DNA from: Paenibacillus sp. AN1007
GTDB taxonomy: Bacteria > Bacillota > Bacilli > Paenibacillales > Paenibacillaceae
Length of the DNA: 64,000 bases
Reading direction: 5' to 3'
Assembly (NCBI RefSeq): GCF_040702995.1
Contig: NZ_CP159992.1
Span: forward strand, 3,621,501 to 3,685,500
Shown: positions 1-8,707 of the stretch, in pieces
Layout: each line of letters opens with the position of its first letter
How positions within the stretch are numbered: the stretch's first letter is position 1
Translations under genes and position numbers: made by a program
Notes under the pieces: model-generated
Databases searched by the model: none
Seen by the model: the letters and a program-made list of their open reading frames with translations, nothing else
What the model was told of the DNA's origin: nothing

Positions 1-1350
1 CTCAGGATATCCATACGTACCGTGTTCACTAAGGTCGAGACCCATCGTTTCTTCTTCTTCAGTAACTCGAATGCCCATGACAGCTTTCATGCCCCCGAGA
101 ATAATGAAGGACATCACAAGAACGAAAGCAAATGCACCTACAAGACCTAACAACTGCACGCCCAGTTGGTGGAACCCACCGCCATAGAACAGTCCCGCTT
201 GACCAACGCCTACTTTCTCGGCAAGTTCAGGTGTAGCGAACAAACCTGTGGAGATGGCCCCCCACATACCAGCGATACCGTGTACAGAGAACGCATAGAT
301 CGGATCATCAATGCCTTTACGATCAAAATATTGAGCCGTGAAGAATGTAATGATACCTGCAAGTGCACCGATAACCAGAGCTGCCCAAGGTTCTACAAAA
401 GCACATGCCCCAGTAATCGCTACGAGTGCCGCAAGCACCCCGTTCAGCATGCTCGGGATATCTGATTTTCCAAGAACTGCCCAGGAGATCAACAGAGCAG
501 CAACACCACCCGCCGCAGCAGCCACGTTGGTAGTCAGCGCCACATAACCGAAGAATCCTTCGCCCATGGCAGACAGCGTACTACCTGGATTGAAACCGAA
601 CCAGCCGATCCAGAGGATAATGACCCCGAGTACGGAATATACTTGGTTGTGACCTGGAATGATGTTAGGTTTACCGTCTTTGTTGTATTTGCCGATCCGA
701 GGTTTCAGCAGGATAGTAGCTACCAGCGCAGCCGTTGCACCTGTCAAGTGGACAACGGTAGAACCTGCGAAGTCCTGCATACCCAGTTCTGCAAGCCAGC
801 CGCCGCCCCATACCCAGTGAGCAACTACCGGATACATAATAATGGTGTACAGTGTACCAAACACAATATATACGCTCATCTTTGCACGTTCTGCCATACC
901 CCCGCAGGCAATAGCCAGGGAAACAGCCGCAAATGCAAGGTGGAATACAAATTTAATCGTTAGCGGAACATCGGAGAAAGCGAGTGATTCGAAGGAAGCT
1001 GCCATGTTGTCTCCACTCATGAAGAAACCGGTTGTTCCAAAGAATCCGTTCCCGTTACCGAAACCTAGGCCGAAACCAAGCGCCCAGAATGCAATGACTG
1101 AAATGCCCAATGTCAAAATCGTCTTACCCGCAATGTGACCTGCATTTTTCATTCGTGTTGAGCCCGCTTCAAGGAGTGCAAACCCACCCTGCATAAAGAA
1201 CACCAGCACTACAGCCAGGAACGTAAAAGCCGAGTTCAGGCCGCTTTGAAGTTCAATATTACTTGGACCCTCCGCAGCTGCGAATGCACTTACCGGAAAA
1301 GCTAATAAAGTAAGCATTGCTAACATTGAAACCAACCATTTCTTTCTCAT
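1..1350 (-). CDS. amt: Ammonium transporter, Amt/MEP/Rh family (3' end cut by the window edge)
   Basis: Polytopic membrane channel that takes up ammonium/ammonia. The reading frame starts at the ATG at 1350, preceded by GAGGGAG, and stays open through 450 codons to the window edge, so only the cytoplasmic C-terminus is missing. Residues 1-25 (MRKKWLVSMLAML... ending AFAA) look like a cleavable signal peptide. The two pore histidines of the family are present: His201 in VVHLTG and His357 in SVHGIAGMWG, together with the DDPIYAF motif just before the latter. No glnK-like PII gene lies upstream, though one could lie downstream outside the window. A GlnR/TnrA-type box sits between promoter and start codon. 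Family assignment is certain; substrate (ammonium) is inferred from the family. Confidence 0.95.
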   Translation of the reverse strand, partial: MRKKWLVSMLAMLTLLAFPVSAFAAAEGPSNIELQSGLNSAFTFLAVVLVFFMQGGFALLEAGSTRMKNAGHIAGKTILTLGISVIAFWALGFGLGFGNGNGFFGTTGFFMSGDNMAASFESLAFSDVPLTIKFVFHLAFAAVSLAIACGGMAERAKMSVYIVFGTLYTIIMYPVVAHWVWGGGWLAELGMQDFAGSTVVHLTGATAALVATILLKPRIGKYNKDGKPNIIPGHNQVYSVLGVIILWIGWFGFNPGSTLSAMGEGFFGYVALTTNVAAAAGGVAALLISWAVLGKSDIPSMLNGVLAALVAITGACAFVEPWAALVIGALAGIITFFTAQYFDRKGIDDPIYAFSVHGIAGMWGAISTGLFATPELAEKVGVGQAGLFYGGGFHQLGVQLLGLVGAFAFVLVMSFIILGGMKAVMGIRVTEEEETMGLDLSEHGTYGYPE

Positions 1351-1368
1351 GTACCCCACTCCCTCTTA

Positions 1369-1385
1369 TGTTATGTTTATTAACA
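1369..1385. promoter_or_regulatory. GlnR/TnrA-type nitrogen box upstream of amt
   Basis: The 17 bases read TGTTA-7-TAACA and match the Bacillus GlnR/TnrA consensus TGTNA-N7-TNACA at all fixed positions. The site lies downstream of the amt -10 element, between about +15 and +31 of the predicted transcript, which would suit repression or roadblock. That a GlnR or TnrA protein binds here is inferred. Confidence 0.7.
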
Positions 1386-1406
1386 TATCGTGAAACTCTT
1401 AATGTC

Positions 1407-1436
1407 ATTATAAGCAGAAGTGAGGAAAGTTGACAA
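1407..1436 (-). promoter_or_regulatory. Sigma-A-type promoter of amt
   Basis: On the minus strand TTGTCA (1431-1436) and TATAAT (1407-1412) are separated by 18 bases. The predicted start of transcription is near 1400, leaving a leader of about 50 bases that holds the nitrogen box. Confidence 0.7.
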
Positions 1437-1571
1437 GAGTATTTTCATCATTTTCCTAAATATTTTATGGGAATAAAGTCTTACGTCTTTTTCTTGCACT
1501 TAAGTACATAATCACATGCTTTGAGCACATAGATATAGAAAAGAAGCAAGCTGCCCATCAAAGCATAACGT

Positions 1572-1601
1572 TTGACTGTACGGTTCATGATCATGTATCA
1601 T
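1572..1601 (+). promoter_or_regulatory. Promoter with internal dyad for the MerR gene
   Basis: TTGACT (1572-1577) and TATCAT (1596-1601) are separated by 18 bases. The dyad ATGAT-CATGT-ATCAT (1587-1601) covers the spacer and the -10 element. Lengthened spacers with a dyad are the hallmark of MerR-controlled promoters, so autoregulation by the downstream gene is likely. The rest of 1437-1703 shows no gene. Confidence 0.55.
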
Positions 1602-1703
1602 ACTTATTAGTAAGAATAATTGAGCGCGTTCCGTGTGAAGCGCTTGAGGAAACCACATTTCCCTACATTTGAACTTGCAAGCGAGGTGAATATCATTGGG
1701 GAT

Positions 1704-2132
1704 ATGAAACTTTTTCGAATTGGCGAACTCGCCAAAACAGCTGGTGTAAGCGAACGGACCATTGACTACTACACAAAACTCGGGTTAATTGCTCCCGAAG
1801 AGCGCACACAGAAAAATTATCGCCTCTATAGTCATGAAACCTTAACCAGACTCGAACGTATTGTACAGATGAAACAAGAGAAGTATAGTCTCGAAGAGAT
1901 CAAACAATCTCTTGAAAAGTGGCGTCTGGTCAGCACAGAAGAACAAGTAGCAAGCAAACTGACATCACTTGAACTTCATGTGCAGCAGCTTGAGCGAGAA
2001 GTCAATGAACTGAAACCGCTGCTTGGAGAGATGAAACCTGTACAAGCACGCAAGATGATGGCAGGACTGCTCACCAAAAGCGCCGGTACGATGGAGGCAT
2101 TAAAAATCTTGCTTGAGAACACCATGATGTAG
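1704..2132 (+). CDS. MerR family transcriptional regulator
   Basis: DNA-binding regulator of 142 residues. The N-terminal winged HTH (KLFRIGELAKTAGVSERTIDYYTKLGLI) is canonical, followed by the second wing motif YRLYSHE and a long coiled coil (about residues 75-120) for dimerisation. No conserved cysteine pair is present, so this is not a metal-sensing MerR of the classical kind. The ATG at 1704 gives the family's usual N-terminus. GAGGTGA at 1683-1689 is rather far upstream, so a start a few codons earlier (GTG 1686) cannot be excluded. The gene is followed after 26 bases by a zinc metallopeptidase gene, and the two probably form an operon. The ligand is unknown. Confidence 0.88.
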   Translation: MKLFRIGELAKTAGVSERTIDYYTKLGLIAPEERTQKNYRLYSHETLTRLERIVQMKQEKYSLEEIKQSLEKWRLVSTEEQVASKLTSLELHVQQLEREVNELKPLLGEMKPVQARKMMAGLLTKSAGTMEALKILLENTMM

Positions 2133-2158
2133 CTTATTAAGAAAGCGGAGGAATGGAT

Positions 2159-2839
2159 ATGAGTTTTAATAACGGTATGTTCGTATTGATTATCATCGCC
2201 TTTTTGCTCTCTCTATGGGCGCAATTTCGCGTTAAAGGTACGTTTAGACGCTGGTCAGAAGTACCCAATCAGAATGGGATGACAGGTTACGATGCAGCCC
2301 GCCATATGCTTGATGCCAACGGCCTGCATGATGTGCCGATTGAACCCGTTCGCGGTTCCCTCTCCGACCATTACGATCCAATTAACCGGGTTGTACGTTT
2401 GTCAGAGCCTGTATATTACGAAAGGTCCATCTCAGCCCTATCCGTTGCCTGTCACGAAGTAGGCCATGCCATTCAACATAAGGAAAGTTACCCTATGCTG
2501 GCTTTGCGTCACCGGATTTTTCCCATCGTCAACTTCGCTTCCGGGCTCGCACCATTCTTGTTGATCGCAGGTTTTCTCTTTAACGCCATGAACCTGGTTG
2601 GAATCGGTATTATCTTCTTCTCGGTTACCGTTGCTTTCCAACTGATCACTCTGCCAGTCGAGTTCAACGCCAGCAATCGGGCAAGAGAGATTATGGTATC
2701 AGAAGGTTATATTCGTAATGATGAAGAAAAAGGGGTAGCCAAAGTATTGAACGCAGCAGCTTTGACTTATGTTGCCGCTGCATTGATCTCCCTTCTTGAA
2801 CTGATTCGTTACATCGGAATCTTTAACAGCCGCGATTAA
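2159..2839 (+). CDS. Zinc metallopeptidase, YugP family
   Basis: Membrane-embedded neutral zinc protease of the YugP type (226 residues). An N-terminal membrane anchor (about residues 4-22) is followed by the zinc-binding HEVGH motif (His99 to His103) and further hydrophobic segments around 118-165 and near the C-terminus. ATG 2159 is preferred over ATG 2153 because GGAGG then sits 6-7 bases away rather than touching the codon. It lies directly behind a MerR gene, so it may be that regulator's target. YugP proteins are widespread in Bacillales; the physiological substrate is not known. A strong hairpin terminator follows. Confidence 0.9.
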   Translation: MSFNNGMFVLIIIAFLLSLWAQFRVKGTFRRWSEVPNQNGMTGYDAARHMLDANGLHDVPIEPVRGSLSDHYDPINRVVRLSEPVYYERSISALSVACHEVGHAIQHKESYPMLALRHRIFPIVNFASGLAPFLLIAGFLFNAMNLVGIGIIFFSVTVAFQLITLPVEFNASNRAREIMVSEGYIRNDEEKGVAKVLNAAALTYVAAALISLLELIRYIGIFNSRD

Positions 2840-2878
2840 TCATCCCGACTTTTTGAATCACTGCATAAATAAAGAAAC

Positions 2879-2914
2879 AATACCCCCTCCATTATTTGGA
2901 GGGGGTATTGTTTT
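2879..2914. terminator. Bidirectional intrinsic terminator
   Basis: AATACCCCCTCC pairs perfectly with GGAGGGGGTATT around a 7-base loop, with a T-rich stretch on both sides. It serves the metallopeptidase gene on the plus strand and the LysR gene on the minus strand, whose stop codon lies inside the loop region. Confidence 0.9.
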
Positions 2915-3821
2915 GCTGTAAACCAAAGTAATGAAGCAAAAACGAGCGGAAGGACTGAGCAACGAGAGGAAGTTTATCATCAGCTCGATGGATCAGTCCA
3001 ATCGTTCTGGTTACTTTAGGATGCGAAATCGCCACATGAGCCGGTCGCAGCGGATTCGTCTGAAATAAGGCCATCTCCGGCAGCAGGCTGACCCCCATGC
3101 CCGCGGCAACCAAACCACGGATCGTGTCCGTCTCTTCGCCTTCAAACGCAATTTTCGGCGTAAATCCGGCCTCCAGACAGGCGTGCCATACAATCGGACG
3201 CAGCGAATAACCTTTGCTGAAGAGCACAAACTTATCATCCTTTAACTGCTCCAGCGCGATCTTTTCTTCTCCTGCTAGGGGATGATTCGGCGGTAAGATA
3301 GCATGCAGTTCCTCGGTAAGCACAACATCACCGGCTACCTGATCATGCTTTTCCGGAAAAGGGGAAATAAACGCTAAATCCACCTCAGCTGATAATACAT
3401 CTCTGATCAGTGTCGGATACATCCCCTGCTTGAATCTGAATTTCACATTGGGATACTTTTGACGAAAAGCAGCTACTACCGATGGAATCAGATGAATGCC
3501 CAGACTATGCGGAAAACCGATCCGAATTTCCCCATGTTCCGGGTCAAGAAACTCATGTACCTCACCAACGGCTTTATCGAGATCCTTCAGAATGCCTTCA
3601 ACCCGCTTGCAAAAGAGCTGCCCTACCGCAGTTAACTGCAGATTCCGTCCTTTTTGCATAAAAAGATCGACACCCAGTTCCTCTTCCAGCTGATGGATCT
3701 GCCTGCTGACCGCAGATTGTGCCACGTGCAGCTCTTCAGCCGCCTGTGTGACATGCTCCTTCTGGGCCACCTTAAGAAAATAATGCAACTGTCTTAATTC
3801 CACTTGCTCTGATCGCTCCAA
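2892..3821 (-). CDS. LysR family transcriptional regulator, GltC-like
   Basis: LysR-type regulator of about 309 residues: N-terminal winged HTH (LRQLHYFLKVAQKEHVTQAAEELHVAQSAVSRQIHQLE) and a periplasmic-binding-protein-like effector domain from about residue 95. The sequence resembles B. subtilis GltC, the activator of glutamate synthase genes, in both the HTH and the LDPEHGEIRIGFPHSLG hinge region and the VAAGMGVSLLPE motif. No gltA/gltB is adjacent. The coordinate uses the TTG at 3821 with AGGG 9 bases upstream; a GTG at 3803 would give the classic MELRQL start. The match to GltC is by recollection of the family; target genes are unknown. Confidence 0.85.
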   Translation of the reverse strand: MERSEQVELRQLHYFLKVAQKEHVTQAAEELHVAQSAVSRQIHQLEEELGVDLFMQKGRNLQLTAVGQLFCKRVEGILKDLDKAVGEVHEFLDPEHGEIRIGFPHSLGIHLIPSVVAAFRQKYPNVKFRFKQGMYPTLIRDVLSAEVDLAFISPFPEKHDQVAGDVVLTEELHAILPPNHPLAGEEKIALEQLKDDKFVLFSKGYSLRPIVWHACLEAGFTPKIAFEGEETDTIRGLVAAGMGVSLLPEMALFQTNPLRPAHVAISHPKVTRTIGLIHRADDKLPLVAQSFRSFLLHYFGLQQNNTPSK

Positions 3822-3874
3822 TCTGTTATACCCTACTATATCTTTGCCCGAACTCCATCTTGAGAACGCTCCAA

Positions 3875-4501
3875 CTATTTCTTAAGCATTCGGGGTTTCC
3901 ACAAGCGAATGATCAAACCATAAATAAAGAATCCCCCGATCAAACCGCCCAAATGGGCCATCCAGTTTACGTTTGACACTGCGAAGGAGAAAATAATCCC
4001 GAACAGCAGCAGTGTGTACAGCGTTTTGCGAGAGGTTTCATCCATAATCGTACGCTGGAACAAGGCTACGTAGAGAAATGCCCCATACACTGCATAGATT
4101 GCACCTGATGCTCCTACAGAAATCGTAATCTCGCCAGCCGAATTGTACCAAGCCACAGCAAGAAGGTTACCTACCACGCCTCCCCCGAGATAAAGAACAC
4201 CGTACCTCAACGATCCAAGAAGCCGCTCCATCGGCGGAGCAAATACAATAAGCGCAAAACTGTTAAACAGGAGATGGCCAAAGCCAGCATGCAGAAAGAT
4301 GGAAGTCACGTAACGCCACCAATCCTGAGCGAACAATTCATAGTTCGTCAGCGCGCCATACTTGAGCAGCACCAAACTGTTTGTCGAACCGCCATTGAAA
4401 GTTAACACGAAAAACATAACAACATTTGCAATCAAAAGAATCGACGTCAAAGGGAAGTACTTCAAATAACTTTTCCAATTTTCATAACGGATAAATATCA
4501 T
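3875..4501 (-). CDS. Rhomboid family intramembrane serine protease
   Basis: Intramembrane protease of 208 residues with six predicted membrane segments. The catalytic serine is Ser132 in GASGAIYAVYGA and the catalytic histidine is His183 in MAHLGGLIGG; the HAGFGHLLFNSFAL segment corresponds to the family's HxxxxHxxxN motif. The ATG at 4501 is chosen because the 39 codons upstream, although open, are unlike rhomboids and would run into the tpx promoter; GGAGTG lies about 14 bases before it, which is a long spacing. The gene is divergent from tpx. Substrate unknown. Confidence 0.9.
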   Translation of the reverse strand: MIFIRYENWKSYLKYFPLTSILLIANVVMFFVLTFNGGSTNSLVLLKYGALTNYELFAQDWWRYVTSIFLHAGFGHLLFNSFALIVFAPPMERLLGSLRYGVLYLGGGVVGNLLAVAWYNSAGEITISVGASGAIYAVYGAFLYVALFQRTIMDETSRKTLYTLLLFGIIFSFAVSNVNWMAHLGGLIGGFFIYGLIIRLWKPRMLKK

Positions 4502-4575
4502 AGACTTTTTGCTTTCACTCCACCCTGTTAAGATCAAACCTTCTTTTCGAAACCAAGGAATGGTACATGTCCAGA

Positions 4576-4606
4576 TTGGACAATGCCTTTCATAAAAGAT
4601 TATAAT
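4576..4606 (+). promoter_or_regulatory. Candidate promoter of tpx
   Basis: A perfect TATAAT (4601-4606) is preceded by TTGGAC (4576-4581) at 19 bases. The leader of about 40 bases ends in AAGGAGG before the tpx start. Confidence 0.5.
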
Positions 4607-4650
4607 GGATTTTGGCACGGATCACCAATTTATAAGGAGGAACATTATTT

Positions 4651-5169
4651 ATGGCACAAGAACGCAAAGGCGCAGCCACGTTTAAAGGCAACCCTATCAC
4701 ATTGATCGGACCCGAACTGAAAGCGGGCGATCAAGCACCTGACTTCACTGTGAGCAAAAACTTGATTGAAGATGCATCCTTGAAAGACTTCGCAGGCAAA
4801 ATCAAATTAATCAGCGTTGTTCCTTCTCTGGACACTGGCGTATGTGATGCACAGACTCGCCGCTTCAATGTTGAAGCTGCTGATCTCGGAGAGAACGTCG
4901 TTGTTCTGACCGTCAGCGTAGACCTTCCATTCGCACAAGAACGTTGGTGCGGTGCAGCAGGTGTCGACCGCGTGATCACGCTATCCGACTACAAAACACG
5001 CTCCTTTGGCGAGAACTATGGCGTTCTGATCAAAGAGTTCCAACTTGATATGCGTTCTATTTTTGTTTTGGATGCCGAAGACAAAATTACATATGTGGAG
5101 TATCTGCCTGAAATGACGGACTCCCCTAACTTCGAGCAGGCCATTGCTGCCGTAAAAGCTTTGCTCTAA
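4651..5169 (+). CDS. tpx: Thiol peroxidase (2-Cys peroxiredoxin, Tpx type)
   Basis: Cytosolic peroxidase of 172 residues that reduces hydrogen peroxide and organic hydroperoxides using thioredoxin. The peroxidatic cysteine is Cys65 in [14 protein letters not shown] and the resolving cysteine is Cys100 in RWCGAAG, at the spacing typical of atypical 2-Cys Tpx proteins. Length matches the family. A strong AAGGAGG precedes the ATG. It stands alone between a divergent rhomboid gene and an intrinsic terminator. Confidence 0.96.
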   Translation: MAQERKGAATFKGNPITLIGPELKAGDQAPDFTVSKNLIEDASLKDFAGKIKLISVVPSLDTGVCDAQTRRFNVEAADLGENVVVLTVSVDLPFAQERWCGAAGVDRVITLSDYKTRSFGENYGVLIKEFQLDMRSIFVLDAEDKITYVEYLPEMTDSPNFEQAIAAVKALL

Positions 5170-5192
5170 AACAAGTTTTATATGCGCAGAAT

Positions 5193-5227
5193 AAAAGCGA
5201 GGAAGGTCATCCTTCTCTCGCTTTTTT
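5193..5227 (+). terminator. Intrinsic terminator of tpx
   Basis: AAAAGCGAG pairs with CTCGCTTTT, with an inner AAGG/CCTT, followed by six T residues. Confidence 0.9.
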
Positions 5228-5242
5228 ATCCTATCCGTTATT

Positions 5243-5635
5243 TCACTCGTTCACCTTATACTTGCTCAGTTTCTTATCCAGTACGGAGAATAAGTTCATA
5301 ATTGTACGGTAGTTTGAACCAAGATCCCCCAGCGATCCGCGGGAAGCAGAATACATATCCACTGCGCTCCGCACAGGACTTACTGAAATGATAGAAACGG
5401 TGATATCCATTGTGCGTCCAAACGTTGTGCGTTTCTCCAGTATAATCTCACCCACCGAATGCACTTCGTGCAGCACTTTATAACCCGGAATTTTTTTTAG
5501 TGTTGAAGACACTTCTTCCCAGGCTTTATCTTTTGATAAATTGTAATACCGTGTTTTTAATTTGGGATCCTTGGCTCGATCGCTGGTTCCCTCCATACTT
5601 CGGATGATACCGACGAGCGTTCTCTTTAAGGTCAA
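5243..5635 (-). CDS. DUF1499-like small protein
   Basis: Protein of 130 residues. The C-terminal pattern VRSAVDMYSASRGSLGDLG, followed by SNYRTI, matches the signature of DUF1499 proteins (R-S-A-S-R-x-G-x-x-D-L-G-x-N-R), which otherwise have no assigned reaction. The start is taken as the TTG at 5635 because AAAGGAGG stands 7 bases upstream; 20 further open codons before it contain that ribosome site and are unlikely to be translated. No membrane segment is evident. The upstream 170 bases carry the terminator of a probable 6S RNA gene on the same strand, so read-through could contribute to its expression. Confidence 0.75.
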   Translation of the reverse strand: MTLKRTLVGIIRSMEGTSDRAKDPKLKTRYYNLSKDKAWEEVSSTLKKIPGYKVLHEVHSVGEIILEKRTTFGRTMDITVSIISVSPVRSAVDMYSASRGSLGDLGSNYRTIMNLFSVLDKKLSKYKVNE

Positions 5636-5802
5636 GACCCTTCCTCCTTTGAGTGTAACCGTTCCATTTATGTATTCTAGTGTAACATTGTTCAAGTAGT
5701 AACAAAAGGGTAAGCATCATATTTAACAAAAATACATCTGTTCAACTGAACGTCAACACTGCTGCTTCAACGCCCTTTCTCGGAACTGTCCATAAATCAA
5801 CA

Positions 5803-5848
5803 TAAAAACACCCTAACTTCCTTGGTAAGAAGGAAAAGTCAGGGTGCT
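5803..5848 (-). terminator. Intrinsic terminator of the 6S-like RNA
   Basis: On the minus strand CACCCTGACTTTTCCTT folds onto AAGGAAGTTAGGGTG, followed by five T residues. It begins two bases after the closing stem of the RNA. Confidence 0.85.
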
Positions 5849-6056
5849 GTACATCATAAAAATTTAGAAACCCGCCTATGCCGTCCGGCTACATTGTCTT
5901 ATGAACCTGCTTGGCAGGTGGGTGACTGCAAAAATGCGTTTGAAGTCCCCATGTCGTATAGACAGGGCTTTTCAGCAACACTTTGTGTTAATCTCCCGAA
6001 GACATCATCATTGGTTCAAAACAACGAATAACCGAAACGTACATCGCAGGATGTAC
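5849..6056 (-). ncRNA. ssrS: Probable 6S RNA
   Basis: A stretch of about 207 bases on the minus strand has its own promoter and terminator and no convincing gene. The predicted 5' end (GTACATC, 6056-6050) is perfectly complementary to the 3' end (GATGTAC, 5855-5849), closing the whole molecule, as in 6S RNA. Inside are several short hairpins: AACAC/GTGTT, TGTC/GACA flanked by CCC/GGGG, and ACCTGC/GCAGGT in the segment CACCCACCTGC...GCAGGTTCA, which recalls Firmicute 6S RNAs. Length fits 6S RNA, the RNA that sequesters sigma-70/sigma-A polymerase. The identity rests on architecture and remembered motifs, not on a covariance-model search; another structured RNA is possible. Confidence 0.62.
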
Positions 6057-6060
6057 AATT

Positions 6061-6089
6061 ATTATATCCCTAACTGTGTAAAAAGTAAA
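6061..6089 (-). promoter_or_regulatory. Promoter of the 6S-like RNA
   Basis: TTTACT (6084-6089) and a perfect TATAAT (6061-6066) are separated by 17 bases on the minus strand. This puts the transcription start at about 6054-6056, exactly where the closing stem begins. Confidence 0.75.
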
Positions 6090-6106
6090 TGCCATACAGC
6101 CATGTT

Positions 6107-6928
6107 TTATTTATGCTGTGTAAATTCTTTATTGCCAGCAGGTTCAGAAACTTTCGCCTCTTCCTCATCATCAGCTGATTTCTCAGCCTGCGCTGCCGCC
6201 TCTTCTTCTTCCTTCTGCAGCTGCATCTTTTGCATCTGCTCCTGCATCTTGTTGTAAGTTGCATAGAAGTTAAAGAACGCAAACCAGGCCACAATACTCA
6301 TAATGAAAAAGATGAACAATACCGGGTACCGCAATCCGAAATAGAACAGCAGCCCGCTGCCCAGCAGTGTGGAAAACACACGGAAAGGTCGAATCAGCGT
6401 CAGCAAAACTGCATTTTTGATAATGAGTCCGATCGACATGTGATAGTGCACGACCATCGAGAAGAAGTTAAACAAGGACACAAACAGCAGCAGGAGCAGC
6501 ACGAGCATAATAATTCCGACAAGCTGCATGTTGCGGAACTGCGTCATATATACCGTATAATCCAGATACATAATAGCGAACAGCAGTGTGTAAAAAATAC
6601 CCCCGATTAAACTTTGTTTGTAGTTTTCCTTGTAACCTGTGAAGAACGTACGGAAAATGGGTACATCTGTATCTCCCATATTCCATTTACGAACAACCGT
6701 GAACAAAGCTGACGTCGCCGGAAACAGTGTAAGCGGTGCCACAATGGCTATAGCCCAGTTCATTTGTAATGATTCGTTGGCGAGGTTCTGCTGCATCACG
6801 AGCAGTTTCATGATCATGAAAAACAAGAACGGCGACGAACAGATCGCCCACAAGAGATTGCTTGCGGCCAGTCTCGTAATCCATTCTGTCAGCCGGTAAA
6901 GCCCGCCCATAGCTCCTTTAAATTCCAA
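6107..6928 (-). CDS. YesL family membrane protein (DUF624)
   Basis: Integral membrane protein of 273 residues. The pattern of an N-terminal MGGLYRLTEWITRLAASNLLW, a central FRTFFTGYKENYKQSLIGG loop and five to six hydrophobic segments is that of DUF624/YesL proteins, which in Bacillus sit near carbohydrate-utilisation genes but have no proven function. The C-terminal 45 residues are a charged, Glu- and Ala-rich coiled coil, an extension beyond the usual domain. The start is TTG 6928 with GGAGGAG 6 bases upstream; an ATG four bases earlier in another frame encodes only four residues. No sugar-related gene is adjacent. Confidence 0.85.
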   Translation of the reverse strand: MEFKGAMGGLYRLTEWITRLAASNLLWAICSSPFLFFMIMKLLVMQQNLANESLQMNWAIAIVAPLTLFPATSALFTVVRKWNMGDTDVPIFRTFFTGYKENYKQSLIGGIFYTLLFAIMYLDYTVYMTQFRNMQLVGIIMLVLLLLLFVSLFNFFSMVVHYHMSIGLIIKNAVLLTLIRPFRVFSTLLGSGLLFYFGLRYPVLFIFFIMSIVAWFAFFNFYATYNKMQEQMQKMQLQKEEEEAAAQAEKSADDEEEAKVSEPAGNKEFTQHK

Positions 6929-7082
6929 ACATTTCTCCTCCTCCGTACCTTGCGTGTAACCTGAAGTCTAATATTAATATACCTTATTATATAGAGGAAA
7001 AGCCAGCACTTCCCGAAAGAAGATCACTCGAAACAACCCGGGTGAATCTAATAAATGGAAAGTCTATGAACATTTACAAAGT

Positions 7083-7112
7083 AAAAAAGATGGAGCAGCT
7101 TCCTGCCCCATC
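7083..7112 (-). terminator. Intrinsic terminator of the helicase gene
   Basis: GATGGGGCAG pairs with CTGCTCCATC (one mismatch) around a short loop and is followed by six T residues on the minus strand. Confidence 0.85.
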
Positions 7113-7129
7113 CTTATTACATGTTAGCC

Positions 7130-8707
7130 TTATTCGAAAGAGTTGTCTCTTGCCGGACGACGTCCTTCATTGCTGCTCGGACGCGGTTTGCGGTCACGAT
7201 TGTAGCCGCCTTCTCTGCTTCCGCTTCCGCCGCTGTTGCGGTCACGGTTATAACCGCCACGTCCGCCTCCGCCGCTGTTGCGATCACGGTTGTAACCACC
7301 TCCGCCTCCGCCACTGCGGTTGCCGCTGTAACCTGATGGTTTACGTCCGCCGGAGCGAACATCTGGTCTGCGGCGTTTAGCACGGATTGGATCTTCAGGA
7401 GTCAGATCAACCTGAGCGTCTTTTTTGTCGCCTGTCAGAAGTTTCAGAGCTGCGGACAGCAATTGTACGGAATCGTACTGCTCCAGCATCTGAATGGCAA
7501 TTCCTTTGTATTCATTGAGCTCACCGGATTGAACGATCTCGAGGAGACGTTCAGCTGTAACACGTTGTTTTCCTTCAACCGCTTCTGCCATTGTTGGCAG
7601 TGGTTTACGCGGAATACGGTGACGTGTTACACGCTCGATGAAGTGCAGGTGATCAATCTCACGCGGTGTTACGAAAGACCATGCAGCACCCTCTTTACCC
7701 GCACGACCTGTACGGCCAATACGGTGAACATAACTTTCAGGATCTTGCGGAAGGTCAAAGTTCACAACGTGGGTTACGCCGGATACGTCGAGACCACGAG
7801 CTGCTACGTCTGTTGCAACGAGTACATCAATGCTGCCGTCACGGAACTTACGCATTACCGTATCACGTTGATTTTGAGACAAGTCACCATGCAGACCGTC
7901 AGCTGAATATCCACGTTTTTGCAAAGCTTCAGCCAATTCATCAACACGACGCTTTGTACGTCCAAATACGATAGCCAGTTCTGGGGATTCCATATCCAGC
8001 AAACGGCTGAGAGCTTCGAATTTTTGACGCTCAGGAACTTCGATATAAGCCTGATCGATCAACGGAGCGCTGACTTGTTTAGGGATAACAGAAACGTGTT
8101 CTGGATTAGTCAAGAATTGTTGAGCCAATTTTTGAATGTTAGGAGGCATTGTTGCAGAGAACAGCATCGTTTGACGTTCGTCCGGAACTTGTTTCAGGAT
8201 GGATTGAATATCCTCCATGAATCCCATGTCGAGCATTTCATCTGCTTCGTCCAATACAACAGTTTGTACATCATCAAGTTTGATTGTTTTGCGGTTGATG
8301 TGGTCAAGGAGACGTCCTGGCGTACCGATGATAATCTGTGGTTTTCTTTTCAATGCACGAATCTGGCGTACGATATCTTGTCCGCCGTAGATTGGCAGGG
8401 AGCGCAGACCTTTGAAGCGAGTAAGTTTTTCGATCTCTTCAGCGACTTGGATCGCAAGTTCACGTGTAGGTGCCATAATGAGGGCGCGGATTTTATCATC
8501 CGTCTTGGAGATTTTGCTGATCAACGGAATACCGAATGCTGCTGTTTTACCTGTACCTGTCTGAGCTTGACCGATCAAATCTCTTCCTTCGAGTGCAAAA
8601 GGGATTGATTTGGATTGAATCGGTGTTGCTTCTTCAAACCCGAGCTCAGTGATGGCCTGCAGCACCAGTGGTTCAAGATTGAAATCTGAGAAATTTAAAT
8701 TTGTCAA
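7130..8707 (-). CDS. cshA: DEAD-box ATP-dependent RNA helicase, CshA-like
   Basis: RNA helicase of 525 residues that remodels RNA in ribosome assembly and mRNA decay. All motifs are present in order: Q motif (FEEATPIQ), motif I AQTGTGKT, Ia PTRELAIQ, motif II DEAD, motif III SAT, motif IV/V ([11 protein letters not shown]) and motif [12 protein letters not shown]. The last 80 residues are Gly-, Arg- and Asn-rich with repeated [11 protein letters not shown] units, an RNA-binding tail. The start is TTG 8707; AAAGGAG lies 11-12 bases upstream and an out-of-frame ATG sits between them. The symbol is by best resemblance to B. subtilis CshA; other DEAD-box paralogues cannot be ruled out. Confidence 0.93.
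   Translation of the reverse strand: MTNLNFSDFNLEPLVLQAITELGFEEATPIQSKSIPFALEGRDLIGQAQTGTGKTAAFGIPLISKISKTDDKIRALIMAPTRELAIQVAEEIEKLTRFKGLRSLPIYGGQDIVRQIRALKRKPQIIIGTPGRLLDHINRKTIKLDDVQTVVLDEADEMLDMGFMEDIQSILKQVPDERQTMLFSATMPPNIQKLAQQFLTNPEHVSVIPKQVSAPLIDQAYIEVPERQKFEALSRLLDMESPELAIVFGRTKRRVDELAEALQKRGYSADGLHGDLSQNQRDTVMRKFRDGSIDVLVATDVAARGLDVSGVTHVVNFDLPQDPESYVHRIGRTGRAGKEGAAWSFVTPREIDHLHFIERVTRHRIPRKPLPTMAEAVEGKQRVTAERLLEIVQSGELNEYKGIAIQMLEQYDSVQLLSAALKLLTGDKKDAQVDLTPEDPIRAKRRRPDVRSGGRKPSGYSGNRSGGGGGGYNRDRNSGGGGRGGYNRDRNSGGSGSREGGYNRDRKPRPSSNEGRRPARDNSFE

Noticed and set aside
7919-8608. Plus-strand open frame of 229 codons
   Set aside because: Antisense shadow of the DEAD-box helicase, whose motifs are all on the minus strand.
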